A stretch of 36,957 nt of DNA. Origin: Rubrobacter sp. (lineage in GTDB: Bacteria > Actinomycetota > Rubrobacteria > Rubrobacterales > Rubrobacteraceae). Positions 30,342-36,957 of this stretch are shown piece by piece. Under the pieces are notes generated by a model. The model did not search any database and was not told where the DNA came from. It was given only the letters and a program-made list of their open reading frames with translations. Every line of letters begins with the position of its first letter. The first letter of the stretch is position 1. The stretch covers positions 1 to 36,957 of the forward strand of contig JACCWD010000079.1 of assembly GCA_013697825.1 (NCBI GenBank), written 5' to 3'. The translations under genes and the position numbers were made by a program.

Positions 30342-31622
30342 GTGTGGAACGACGTGACTAACAAAAATCCGAAACGGCGCGGCCCTTCAATGGCTCGGGT
30401 TCTCTTCGTCGCATTACTTTTCGTGACGGTGGGGGGAGGGGCTTATTGGTACGGGCTTTCGCAGAGTCCGGCCTCCCTCTCGGAGGCCGACCTTGAGAGC
30501 GTCGAGGTTTATGCCGAGGCTCTCGCCGCGGTTCGGGGTGATTATGTGGATCAAGGCTCCATAGACCCCGAGCGCCAGACTTATGGCGCTATCGAGGGAA
30601 TGCTCGGCTCGCTAGGCGATGAGGGGCATACGCGCTTCCTCACCCCCGAAGAGAGGGAGGACAATCAGGCGGGGCTTTCGGGGACGTATGTCGGGGTGGG
30701 GATACAGATCGAGGATCGCGAGGACCGGGTCGTGGTTTCGTCGCCGATCGAGGGCTCCCCGGCGGAGAGGGCCGGGGTCGAGTCGGGGGATGTGGTCGTC
30801 GCGGTAGATGGAAACGATATCGCCGAGGAGGATGTCTCGGAGATCGCCGACATGGTGCGCGGCCCGGAGGGGTCGGAGGTTCGGGTTACGGTGAGGCGGG
30901 GCGGCGATGAGATGACGTTCGACCTCCGTCGCGCCGAGATAAACTCCCCCTCGGTGTACTGGGAGACGATCCCCGACAGCGACACGGCCCACGTCCGGCT
31001 CGCCTCCTTCTCGAACGACAGCGCGGAGGAATTGGCGAGGATCTTCGCCGAGGCCCGCGCTTCGGGGGCCGAAGAGTTCGTCCTCGACCTCCGCGACAAT
31101 CCCGGAGGGCGCCTCGACCAGGCCGTCGAGATGGCAGGACTCTTCCTCGAAGAAGGCAGCGTCGTGTACATTCGAAGAGAGGCCGACGGCGAGCGGAGCG
31201 AGGTCGAAACCTCCGGCGAGCCGGAGTTCCCGGACGCCCCGATGACGGTTCTCGTCAATGAAGGGTCGGCTTCGAGTTCGGAGATTCTGGCGGGCGCCTT
31301 GCGCGACAATGAGAGGGCGACGATGGTGGGGGAGACGACGTTCGGGACGGGAACCGTCCTCTCCGAGTTCGAGCTTTCCGACGGGTCGTCCATCCTCCTC
31401 GGCATCGCCGAGTGGCTCACGCCGGGCGGCGACTTCATCCGCGAGACGGGCATAGACCCGGACATCGAGGTCGCCCTCGGGGAGGACGGCGAGATCGTCG
31501 CCCCGACCGATCTCGCCGAGCTTTCACAAGAAGAAGCCTTCGACCGCGACCCGCAACTTGAGCGGGCCTTCGAGGAGGCGGCTCGTCCGGCGGATAGCCT
31601 GGCGGATACGCCACGCAATTAA
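30342..31622 (+). CDS. S41-family (C-terminal processing peptidase-like) protein lacking catalytic Lys
   Basis: The 426-residue protein has an N-terminal anchor helix (about 18-38), a short helical region with LGDEGHTRFLTPEE, a PDZ domain (about 110-190, GVGIQIEDREDRVVVSSPIE) and a tail-specific protease domain (about 200-385, LDLRDNPGGRLDQAV). The nucleophile segment NEGSASSSEI is intact (Ser311 expected). The general-base Lys of the canonical FGKGxVQ motif is Thr336 (FGTGTVL) and the usual Gln is Leu340. It sits outside the membrane and may bind rather than cut protein tails, or use another base. GTG start at 30342 without a ribosome site. Confidence 0.88.
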   Translation: MWNDVTNKNPKRRGPSMARVLFVALLFVTVGGGAYWYGLSQSPASLSEADLESVEVYAEALAAVRGDYVDQGSIDPERQTYGAIEGMLGSLGDEGHTRFLTPEEREDNQAGLSGTYVGVGIQIEDREDRVVVSSPIEGSPAERAGVESGDVVVAVDGNDIAEEDVSEIADMVRGPEGSEVRVTVRRGGDEMTFDLRRAEINSPSVYWETIPDSDTAHVRLASFSNDSAEELARIFAEARASGAEEFVLDLRDNPGGRLDQAVEMAGLFLEEGSVVYIRREADGERSEVETSGEPEFPDAPMTVLVNEGSASSSEILAGALRDNERATMVGETTFGTGTVLSEFELSDGSSILLGIAEWLTPGGDFIRETGIDPDIEVALGEDGEIVAPTDLAELSQEEAFDRDPQLERAFEEAARPADSLADTPRN

Positions 31623-31791
31623 CTTTCTCGGCTTGCGGCGGACGGCAACGCCGCCCGAAAGGCCGCCGTCCCGTAGAGACGTTTTAGTGGAGTGTCCCTC
31701 GGTGAAAGAGGCGGGTGGAGCCCGGACGACTGCTTCGGCGCTCCTTCAGCGGCGCGCCGCTTCACGAATCCGGCCGACGGCTCGCTCCGAC

Positions 31792-31816
31792 GTTTGCCTC
31801 GGGCGATGTCGGGTAC
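31792..31816 (+). promoter_or_regulatory. Sigma-B/F-like promoter (GTTT-N15-GGGTAC)
   Basis: GTTT (31792-31795) and GGGTAC (31811-31816) are 15 bp apart, matching the actinobacterial general-stress sigma pattern (G-rich TT, 14-16 bp, GGGTAY). The expected start of transcription is near 31822, leaving a leader of about 38 nt with the AAGGAAGG ribosome site for the SRPBCC gene. The 168 bp between the S41 stop and this box hold no gene I recognise. Confidence 0.42.
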
Positions 31817-31859
31817 ACAGAGTGTCGAAGGAAATCTCCGATAGAAGGAAGGAAATACT

Positions 31860-32327
31860 TTGTCCCAGCGCGTGAACGAGAGCATAGAGGTGCAGGCTCC
31901 GGTGGCGGAGGTATATCGTTACTGGTCGAACTTCGAGAACTTCCCGAAGTTCATGCAAAATGTCGAGGAAGTATGCATGACCGGGCAGGACACGAGCCAC
32001 TGGAAGGTGAAGGGGCCGCTCGGAAAGAGCGTCCAGTTCGACGCGAGGACGACCGAGATGAACCCGGAGCGCGGCATCGGGTGGAACACCGAGGACGGCG
32101 AAGTCATGACGAGCGGCGAGGCGAAGTTCGAGGAGGTGGCTCCGGATCGCACCCGCATCGAAGTCACGATGAACTACGCCGACCCGCCCGGCGGCAAGGT
32201 CGGCGAGGTTGCGGCGAACATCCTCTCGAACCCCGAGAAGAACATGAAGGAAGACCTCGAAAACTTCGCCCGGATCGTCGAGAGCGGCGAGATGGGTGGA
32301 GCCGGGGAGCAGACGCCGAGTCATTGA
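31860..32327 (+). CDS. SRPBCC (START/cyclase-dehydrase-like) family protein
   Basis: The 155-residue helix-grip protein has the conserved beginning NESIEVQAPVAEVYRYWSNF then FENFPKFMQNVEEV (about residues 18-41), a DTSHWKVKGPLGKSVQFDA strand region and a long C-terminal helix (about 125-148, NMKEDLENFARIVESG). Members bind hydrophobic ligands in a deep pocket; this subgroup has no assigned substrate and often appears among stress genes. It starts with TTG at 31860 after AAGGAAGG. A sigma-B-like promoter lies upstream and a small membrane-protein gene follows 37 bp downstream, probably in the same message. Confidence 0.86.
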   Translation: MSQRVNESIEVQAPVAEVYRYWSNFENFPKFMQNVEEVCMTGQDTSHWKVKGPLGKSVQFDARTTEMNPERGIGWNTEDGEVMTSGEAKFEEVAPDRTRIEVTMNYADPPGGKVGEVAANILSNPEKNMKEDLENFARIVESGEMGGAGEQTPSH

Positions 32328-32364
32328 GGCTCCCGGAAAAAAGGGCGCCGGAGAGGAGAAGGCA

Positions 32365-32577
32365 ATGGGCATAGCCGTAATCGGCTTGATAGTGTTCGCC
32401 GTCCTCGCGCTTATCGCCATACCCGTCATCGCCGCCGTCGTCGGGAGATCCACGACCGACGAAGACCCGAACAGAACCGGAGACCCCGAACACGACCCGA
32501 ACGTCGAATCGAGGAGGGAAGCGGGCCGGGAACCCGAAAGGAACGAAGTCGAACGCGACGAGTCCGGGAAGGGCTAA
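32365..32577 (+). CDS. Small single-pass membrane protein
   Basis: The 70-residue protein has one hydrophobic helix right after the start (IAVIGLIVFAVLALIAIPVI then AAVVG) and a highly charged tail of about 42 residues rich in Glu, Arg, Asp and Asn (DPNRTGDPEHDPNVESRREA). A clear GAGAGGAGAAGG site precedes the ATG at 32365; codons upstream in the same frame are not supported. It is probably co-transcribed with the SRPBCC gene. Function is unknown. It converges with rpoD. Confidence 0.65.
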   Translation: MGIAVIGLIVFAVLALIAIPVIAAVVGRSTTDEDPNRTGDPEHDPNVESRREAGREPERNEVERDESGKG

Positions 32578-32683
32578 AGCGGTCGAAACAAGCGGCGGCC
32601 CGCCCTTCGACGAGAACGGCGCACAATCCGGAACCGAAGCTGAAAAGCGCGAAGAGCGTGCGCGGTTCGCAAAGTGGATCTCT

Positions 32684-33796
32684 TTAATCGAGGAGGTCGC
32701 GCAGCCCGGCGGCGTGGGAACTCGTCTTTATCTTCGCGAGGGCGGTTAGCTGGATCTGGCGTATGCGCTCCCGCGTTACATCGAATCTTTCGCCGACCTC
32801 TTCGAGGGTCTTCGGCTGGCCTCCGGTGAGTCCGAAGCGGTATTCGAGGACCATCCGCTCGCGCTCCGGGAGGCCGTCGAGGGCTTCGCGCATCCTCGCC
32901 CGGAGGAGCGAGGACTTCGCGATGTCGTGGGGGGAGTCGGAGTCCTCGTCGGCGATAAAGTCCCCGAGCTCGGAGGAATGATCTTCACCGACGGGGGTTT
33001 CGAGGGAGATCGAGCGCCGCGAGACGCGCCGGATGCGGCTTATCTCCTCGGCGTCGAGTTCCATGATCCCCGCGACCTCCTCGTCGGTCGGATCGCGGTT
33101 GAACTCCGAGGCGAGCGAGCGATGCACCCGGTAATACTTGTTTATTTTCTCGACCATGTGGACCGGGACCCGGATGGTTCGCCCCTTGTCCGCGATGGCG
33201 CGGGTTACAGCTTGCCGGATCCACCACGTCGCATACGTCGAGAACTTGAATCCCTTCCGGTAGTCGAACTTCTCGACCGCTCGCATGAGGCCGATGTTCC
33301 CCTCCTGAATGAGGTCGAGGAGCGAGACGCCGCGCCCGGCGTACTTCTTCGCGATGGAGACCACGAGCCGGAGGTTCGAGCGCGTGAGGTGGGCCTTCGC
33401 CCGCTTGTCGCCGCGCTTTGTGCGCTTTGCGAGATACACTTCCTGCGGCTTCGTGAGGAGCGGGGTTTTACCGATCTCGTCGAGGTACATTTGGACTGCG
33501 TCGCCGGTGTATCGGGCTTTGAGGTCGCTTTCTAAAACTTCCTCGACGATTTGGGTGTCTTCATCCTCGTTGTGGAGGGTGTCGGAGAGGAAGCCCGCGT
33601 CGACGATCTCGACGCCGCCTTCGCGGAGGAGGCCGTAGACTTTGTGGATCTCGTCGGTGGAGAGGTCGACTTCCTGAAGGAGGGTAAGCACTTCGCTCGA
33701 TTCGAGGGTGCCGGATTCCTGGCCCGCCTCGAAGAGTTCTTGTACTTCGTCTATGTCCCGCAGGTCCCGCTGAGGTTGCAAGCTCTCCTCTGACAC
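32684..33796 (-). CDS. rpoD: Primary RNA polymerase sigma factor (RpoD/SigA)
   Basis: The 370-residue group-1 sigma factor has a short region 1.1-like start (about 10-75) and region 1.2 [20 protein letters not shown]. The region 2 hallmarks are [40 protein letters not shown] and [20 protein letters not shown]. Region 3 is [17 protein letters not shown] and region 4.2 is [20 protein letters not shown]. The -35 contact residues R-E-x-x-R are kept, but the segment after them ([20 protein letters not shown]) departs from the common EAKALRKLRHPSR. GTG start at 33796, with AAAGGAAGG about 13 nt upstream. A TATATT -10 lies at 33828-33833. Confidence 0.94.
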   Translation of the reverse strand: MSEESLQPQRDLRDIDEVQELFEAGQESGTLESSEVLTLLQEVDLSTDEIHKVYGLLREGGVEIVDAGFLSDTLHNEDEDTQIVEEVLESDLKARYTGDAVQMYLDEIGKTPLLTKPQEVYLAKRTKRGDKRAKAHLTRSNLRLVVSIAKKYAGRGVSLLDLIQEGNIGLMRAVEKFDYRKGFKFSTYATWWIRQAVTRAIADKGRTIRVPVHMVEKINKYYRVHRSLASEFNRDPTDEEVAGIMELDAEEISRIRRVSRRSISLETPVGEDHSSELGDFIADEDSDSPHDIAKSSLLRARMREALDGLPERERMVLEYRFGLTGGQPKTLEEVGERFDVTRERIRQIQLTALAKIKTSSHAAGLRDLLD

Positions 33797-33827
33797 GCTT
33801 TACGAAACCCTTCCTTTGCCTTCCCGT

Positions 33828-33833
33828 AATATA
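33828..33833 (-). promoter_or_regulatory. -10 box (TATATT) of rpoD
   Basis: TATATT on the minus strand would start transcription near 33821 and give a leader of about 25 nt that contains the AAAGGAAGG ribosome site. The bases further upstream show no strong -35 match. Confidence 0.4.
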
Positions 33834-33908
33834 TCCTAAACGGGAGAGGAATCAATTTCAGCCGCGCCGGGAAAGCATGGGGCAAACAACCACACCGAGG
33901 GAGATGCT

Positions 33909-34670
33909 TTGAATAATTTCAGAAACTTGTACAAGACGTTTCAGGAAACACGGAAGGCCGCGGAGGAGAAGGCGACCGTCGCCGTCCTCGGGGACTCGCC
34001 GGAAGCCGCGAAGCTCGCCGAGGCCATCGGGGCGCAAAGAAACATGCGGAGCGCGGAGATCATAATTGAAGTCTCGCCTTCGGATAAAACCATCCGCGTC
34101 TCCGGCAAAGGCGTGGAGGAGCCGGGCGAGATCGAGGCGGGGGACTTCGCCGGAAGCCCCACCGGCCCGCTCCCGAAACGGATCGTCGAGACCCTCGAAG
34201 ACGACTATCGCGTCCCTCTGGCGAAGGCGTATCCGTTTTTTCGGCGGGCGGTTTGCAACGACCTCATAAACAAGAACGCCCGGCAAAACGCTTTCATCGG
34301 GGCGATTCCGATCCCCGGCGCGGACATGCCCGCGATGACGGCGAATCAAGGCCGGATGGTTCTCCTCATCGCCGCCGCATATGGGGAAGAACTCTCGTTT
34401 CAGCGCGCCCGCGAACTTCTCGGGGTTCTCGCCGCCGGACTCGGACTCCGCGCCCTTTCGCGGCAAGTCGTGAAGCTCGTCCCGGTCGGCGGGTGGGCGG
34501 CGTCGGCGGCCATCGGGTACGCCGGAACCCTCGCTATGGGCCAGGCGACGATGCTTTATTTCGAGAGGGGCCATCAAAAAGTCGGGGCGGGCGAGATGGA
34601 GGACATAAAGGAGCGGGCGTCGCGCGAGGCGCGGGATTTCGTCTCGCGCTTCCGGAGCCGGGGGAAGTAA
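33909..34670 (+). CDS. DUF697 (YcjF-like) protein
   Basis: The 253-residue protein has a polar N-terminal part (1-105) whose AEEKATVAVLGDSPEAAKLA looks like a residual nucleotide-binding-like strand-loop. A DUF697 domain follows (about 120-230), with the typical NAFIGAIPIPGADMPAMTAN and AASAAIGYAGTLAMGQATML segments and two or three hydrophobic helices. DUF697 domains occur at the C-terminus of some dynamin/Era-like GTPases and as stand-alone membrane proteins; here no GTPase motif is present. TTG start at 33909 preceded by GAGGGAG. The gene is read divergently from rpoD and is followed by the PLD gene after 37 bp. Confidence 0.78.
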   Translation: MNNFRNLYKTFQETRKAAEEKATVAVLGDSPEAAKLAEAIGAQRNMRSAEIIIEVSPSDKTIRVSGKGVEEPGEIEAGDFAGSPTGPLPKRIVETLEDDYRVPLAKAYPFFRRAVCNDLINKNARQNAFIGAIPIPGADMPAMTANQGRMVLLIAAAYGEELSFQRARELLGVLAAGLGLRALSRQVVKLVPVGGWAASAAIGYAGTLAMGQATMLYFERGHQKVGAGEMEDIKERASREARDFVSRFRSRGK

Positions 34671-34707
34671 ACTGAGGACGGGGGGCAAACGGGCCGAGGT
34701 CTCCGCC

Positions 34708-35988
34708 ATGTTCTCGTCCCTCCGCGAGGCGTATCGCAGGATGCGCTTCCTCTCCGCCCGAGTCCGACGATACCTCGTCCGCTTCCTCGTCGCCCTCACG
34801 GCTTTCCAGGCTCTCTCGGTCGCCGCGCTCGTCGCGATGGCGCAGCTTCGTAAGCGCCGCGAGAAGCCTCGGGAGGGTTTCCCGTGGGAGGGGCAAAAAG
34901 AAGTGGACATGGACATCGGGGATGGAAAGCTGAGATTGTACCCGTACGGCGTCGAGCTTTACGAGGCCATGATCGGCGAGATCGAGGGCGCGAAGAGGCG
35001 CATTTTCCTCGAAACGTTCATATGGAAGGGCGACGCGATGGGCCGCCGTTTCGTCGAAGCCCTCGCCCGGAAGGCCCGCGAAGGCGTGGAGGTATACGTC
35101 ATCTTCGACGGGTTCGCGAACCTCGTCGTCCCGTCGAAATTCAAGGACTTCCCCGAGGAGATACACACGCTTCATTTCCGTCCCGTGGATCGCCCCCGGC
35201 GGCTCCTCGACCCGCGGTCCATCTTCCGCGACCACCGGAAGATTTTGTGCGTGGACGGGCGCGTGGCGTTCATGGGCGGATACAACATCGGCTCGCTGTA
35301 CGCCGCCGGGTGGCGCGACACGCACCTCCGCATCCGGGGCGACGAGGTGAGCGAGGTCGAAAACGCCTTCGTCGATTTCTGGAACGTACATTGCGGGGAG
35401 GCGCTCCCGAGGATCGAAGCCCCGAGCGAGCGGGCGTGGAACTCGCACCTCGTACTCCACAGAAACGACCCGTACCTCCGCATCTTCCCGATACGGGCTA
35501 TGTATATCGAGGCCATAGACCGGGCGAGCGAGCGCGTATACCTCACCCACGCCTACTTCGTCCCCGACCGGGCGATGCGGGCCGGACTCATGGAGGCCGC
35601 GAAACGCGGCGCGGACGTTCAAATAGTCGTCCCGAAGGAGTCGAACCACGTCACCGTGGATTGGCTCGGAAGAAGACATTATCATGAGCTTCTCTCCGCC
35701 GGAGTACGCATCTTCCGCTACAAGCACATCATGATCCACTCGAAGACCGCCACCATAGACGGCAAATGGTCCACAGTCGGAACCGCGAACATAGACCGAC
35801 TCTCCCTCCTCGGCAACTACGAGATAAACCTCGAAGTCTACGATGAGGGCTTCGCCTCCCAAATGGAGCGCATGTTCGAGCTCGACAAAACAAACACCGA
35901 GGAACTCACATTGAAGGAATGGGAGAACCGCCCGCTCTCGGCGAAGATTGTGGAGAGGGCTTTGGCTTCTTTGAGTCCTTTGGTTTAG
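34708..35988 (+). CDS. Phospholipase D superfamily protein, cardiolipin synthase-like
   Basis: The 426-residue protein has one N-terminal hydrophobic segment (about 24-50) and two complete HxKx4D motifs: HRKILCVD followed by GRVAFMGGYN (about residue 176 on), and HSKTATID followed by GKWSTVGTANID. This bi-lobed architecture is that of bacterial cardiolipin synthases, which join two phosphatidylglycerols, or phosphatidylglycerol with another lipid, at the membrane. A related phosphodiesterase role is possible. GAGGT lies about 7 nt before the ATG at 34708. It probably forms a unit with the DUF697 gene 37 bp upstream. Confidence 0.9.
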   Translation: MFSSLREAYRRMRFLSARVRRYLVRFLVALTAFQALSVAALVAMAQLRKRREKPREGFPWEGQKEVDMDIGDGKLRLYPYGVELYEAMIGEIEGAKRRIFLETFIWKGDAMGRRFVEALARKAREGVEVYVIFDGFANLVVPSKFKDFPEEIHTLHFRPVDRPRRLLDPRSIFRDHRKILCVDGRVAFMGGYNIGSLYAAGWRDTHLRIRGDEVSEVENAFVDFWNVHCGEALPRIEAPSERAWNSHLVLHRNDPYLRIFPIRAMYIEAIDRASERVYLTHAYFVPDRAMRAGLMEAAKRGADVQIVVPKESNHVTVDWLGRRHYHELLSAGVRIFRYKHIMIHSKTATIDGKWSTVGTANIDRLSLLGNYEINLEVYDEGFASQMERMFELDKTNTEELTLKEWENRPLSAKIVERALASLSPLV

Positions 35989-36023
35989 CCGGGCATTTCC
36001 GGGATGGCCTTCGGCGCGGGTCG

Positions 36024-36029
36024 TATAAT
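36024..36029 (+). promoter_or_regulatory. -10 box (TATAAT) of the AF2212-like/VapC pair
   Basis: A perfect TATAAT, 36 nt before the antitoxin ATG, gives a leader of roughly 30 nt that includes GAGGG. A -35 box is not obvious. Confidence 0.45.
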
Positions 36030-36065
36030 CCGAACACATAATGGCGCATGGGATGCGAGGGAAAC

Positions 36066-36302
36066 ATGGCTCAAACTTTGGAAGCGGTTTTCGAGAACGG
36101 GAAGTTCCGATTGTTGGAGGCTCCCGAAGCCCCGCTCTCTCAAGGACAACGTGTTCGCATCACGGTCGAAACTGCGGCGAACCACGATGACATCCTCGCC
36201 CTCGCCGAGAGGGTTTATGAAGGGCTTTCCGAGGAAGAGATCGAGGAGATCGAGGAGATATCGCTTGAGCGCCGCGCTTTATTCGGTGGCCGCGAAGGGT
36301 GA
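36066..36302 (+). CDS. AF2212-like (DUF104) antitoxin
   Basis: The 78-residue protein begins with the short beta-barrel typical of the AF2212/DUF104 antitoxin family: LEAVFENGKFRLLEAPEAPL then SQGQRVRITVE. An acidic helical tail (LSEEEIEEIEEISLERRALF) would occupy the toxin's basic groove. The ATG at 36066 is chosen over one at 36048 because CGAGGGAAAC directly precedes it. The stop overlaps the VapC start by 4 bp (GTGA). Confidence 0.85.
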   Translation: MAQTLEAVFENGKFRLLEAPEAPLSQGQRVRITVETAANHDDILALAERVYEGLSEEEIEEIEEISLERRALFGGREG

Positions 36303-36712
36303 CGGCGTCCGTGCTTTTGGACACCGATATTCTCTCCGCTATTTTGCGACAGAGTCCGGCGGCGAACGCCAGAGCGCGAGACTATCTTCGCGAGCATGGT
36401 CGTTTCACGCTCTCGGTCATAACCCGGTACGAGATTTTGCGGAGACTCAAAGCAAAGAACGCAGCGAGGCAACAAGAAGCATTCGAGCGTTTTTGCACCG
36501 CGAACATCCTTTTGCCACTCTCCGAGGCCGTGGTGGTGCGGGCTTCGGAGATATACGCCGGTCTTTATCGGAGGGGCGCGTTGATCGGCGATGCGGACAT
36601 CCTCATCGCCGCGACCGCGCTCGTCGAAGGATACTCTTTGGCGACGAACAACGAACGCCACTTCGGTCGCATAAAGGGATTGGATACAGATAATACCGAT
36701 TCAGTTCATTGA
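36299..36712 (+). CDS. vapC: VapC-type PIN-domain toxin, 3' end altered by an IS element
   Basis: The 137-residue PIN ribonuclease has the acidic active-site residues in place: Asp8 (LLDTDILS), Glu45 (RYEILRR), Asp98/Asp100 (GDADILIAATA), and the TNNERHF segment at 116-122. VapC toxins cut tRNA or rRNA and are held inactive by the antitoxin encoded just upstream. It starts at the GTG overlapping the antitoxin stop. Its last codons (GLDTDNTDSVH) overlap the 3' end of an IS630-type transposase gene on the other strand, so the natural C-terminus was probably replaced on insertion. The core fold appears complete and it may still be active. Confidence 0.88.
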   Translation: MTASVLLDTDILSAILRQSPAANARARDYLREHGRFTLSVITRYEILRRLKAKNAARQQEAFERFCTANILLPLSEAVVVRASEIYAGLYRRGALIGDADILIAATALVEGYSLATNNERHFGRIKGLDTDNTDSVH

Positions 36713-36957
36713 TGTCCCAATGCCTCGATAGCCTCCACCCACCACGGGTAGCCGGTGAGGCTTTGCAAGATCGCAGGGGTTCGCCAATAAGAGGCGAGCG
36801 CCTCCGTCAGCGCCTCCTGGATCGCCTCCGCGCTCTCGAACATCCTGTTGGAGAGCGTCCGCCGGAACTCCTGGAACCACCTCTCGACCGGGTTGAGTTC
36901 GGGGGAGTACGAAGGGAGCTTGAGAAGGCTCATGTTCGGGGGATGGGCGATCTCTTT
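36706..36957 (-). mobile_element. IS630-family transposase, C-terminal part (cut by window edge)
   Basis: The minus-strand frame is open from the window edge and ends at 36706. It reads LLKLPSYSPELNPVERWFQE, the conserved C-terminal signature of IS630/Tc1-mariner type DDE transposases including the third catalytic acid (Glu in NPVERW). A helical tail FESAEAIQEALTEALASYW follows. The frame continues upstream beyond position 36957, so the first two catalytic Asp residues are outside the window. The end of the element should lie shortly below 36706, inside vapC; IS630 elements insert at TA. Confidence 0.85.

Overview
This window comes from a high-GC bacterium whose gene content and protein signatures look like a deep-branching actinobacterium of the Rubrobacter type. 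That is an inference. The supporting signs are Tat-type RRDFLK lipoprotein signals followed by glycine-rich linkers on peptide-binding proteins, a short LysM membrane protein, a YugP-like metallopeptidase, ECF sigma/anti-sigma pairs, GTG and TTG starts with purine-rich Shine-Dalgarno sites, and several genes that appear to lack a leader. No rRNA, tRNA, CRISPR array or phage structural gene was seen. Both window edges cut through insertion-sequence transposases: an IS701-like N-terminus on the left and an IS630-type C-terminus on the right.

Layout. 0-8 kb holds housekeeping and envelope genes: a membrane-anchored sulfatase-superfamily enzyme (minus), a frameshifted helical-repeat protein, acetyl-CoA synthetase with a terminator behind it, a hotdog thioesterase, a LysM protein (minus), a YugP-like zinc metallopeptidase with a UUCG terminator, an unrecognised protein and a Crp/Fnr regulator. 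8-17.4 kb is a glycan/envelope region. A minus-strand run contains a GT2 glycosyltransferase, a MntA nucleotidyltransferase antitoxin, a HepT toxin, a GT4 glycosyltransferase, a small ORF and a LPG-synthase-like membrane protein. It is followed by a degenerate membrane HD-GYP protein and two convergent, overlapping GT-C type glycosyltransferases. 17.4-20.4 kb is a tightly overlapped ECF sigma / zinc anti-sigma / repeat-rich membrane protein operon and a RimJ/RimL-type acetyltransferase.

20.4-21.6 kb is a decayed patch: an AbrB-type antitoxin whose partner seems broken, a leftover Tat-lipoprotein N-terminus, and the C-terminal part of a DUF1028 protein. 21.6-30.3 kb is a complete oligopeptide/dipeptide ABC transporter operon (binding protein, two permeases, two ATPases, then a second divergent binding protein). 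Two paralogous RelB/RelE-like toxin-antitoxin modules sit in tandem between the permease and ATPase genes. 30.3-36 kb holds an S41 family protein without the usual catalytic lysine, an SRPBCC protein behind a sigma-B-like promoter, a small membrane protein, the primary sigma factor (minus), a DUF697 protein and a cardiolipin-synthase/PLD protein. 36-37 kb is an AF2212-like antitoxin and VapC toxin whose 3' end runs into the IS630 element.

The most noteworthy patterns are: the TA cassette spliced into the peptide-transporter operon; the MntA-HepT pair overlapped into a glycosyltransferase operon; catalytic-residue loss in the HD-GYP and S41 proteins; a probable ECF autoregulatory promoter; a set of -10 boxes placed 6-10 nt before start codons (leaderless or near-leaderless expression); and a nested palindromic element built of CCTGARR heptads between the transporter and the second binding protein.
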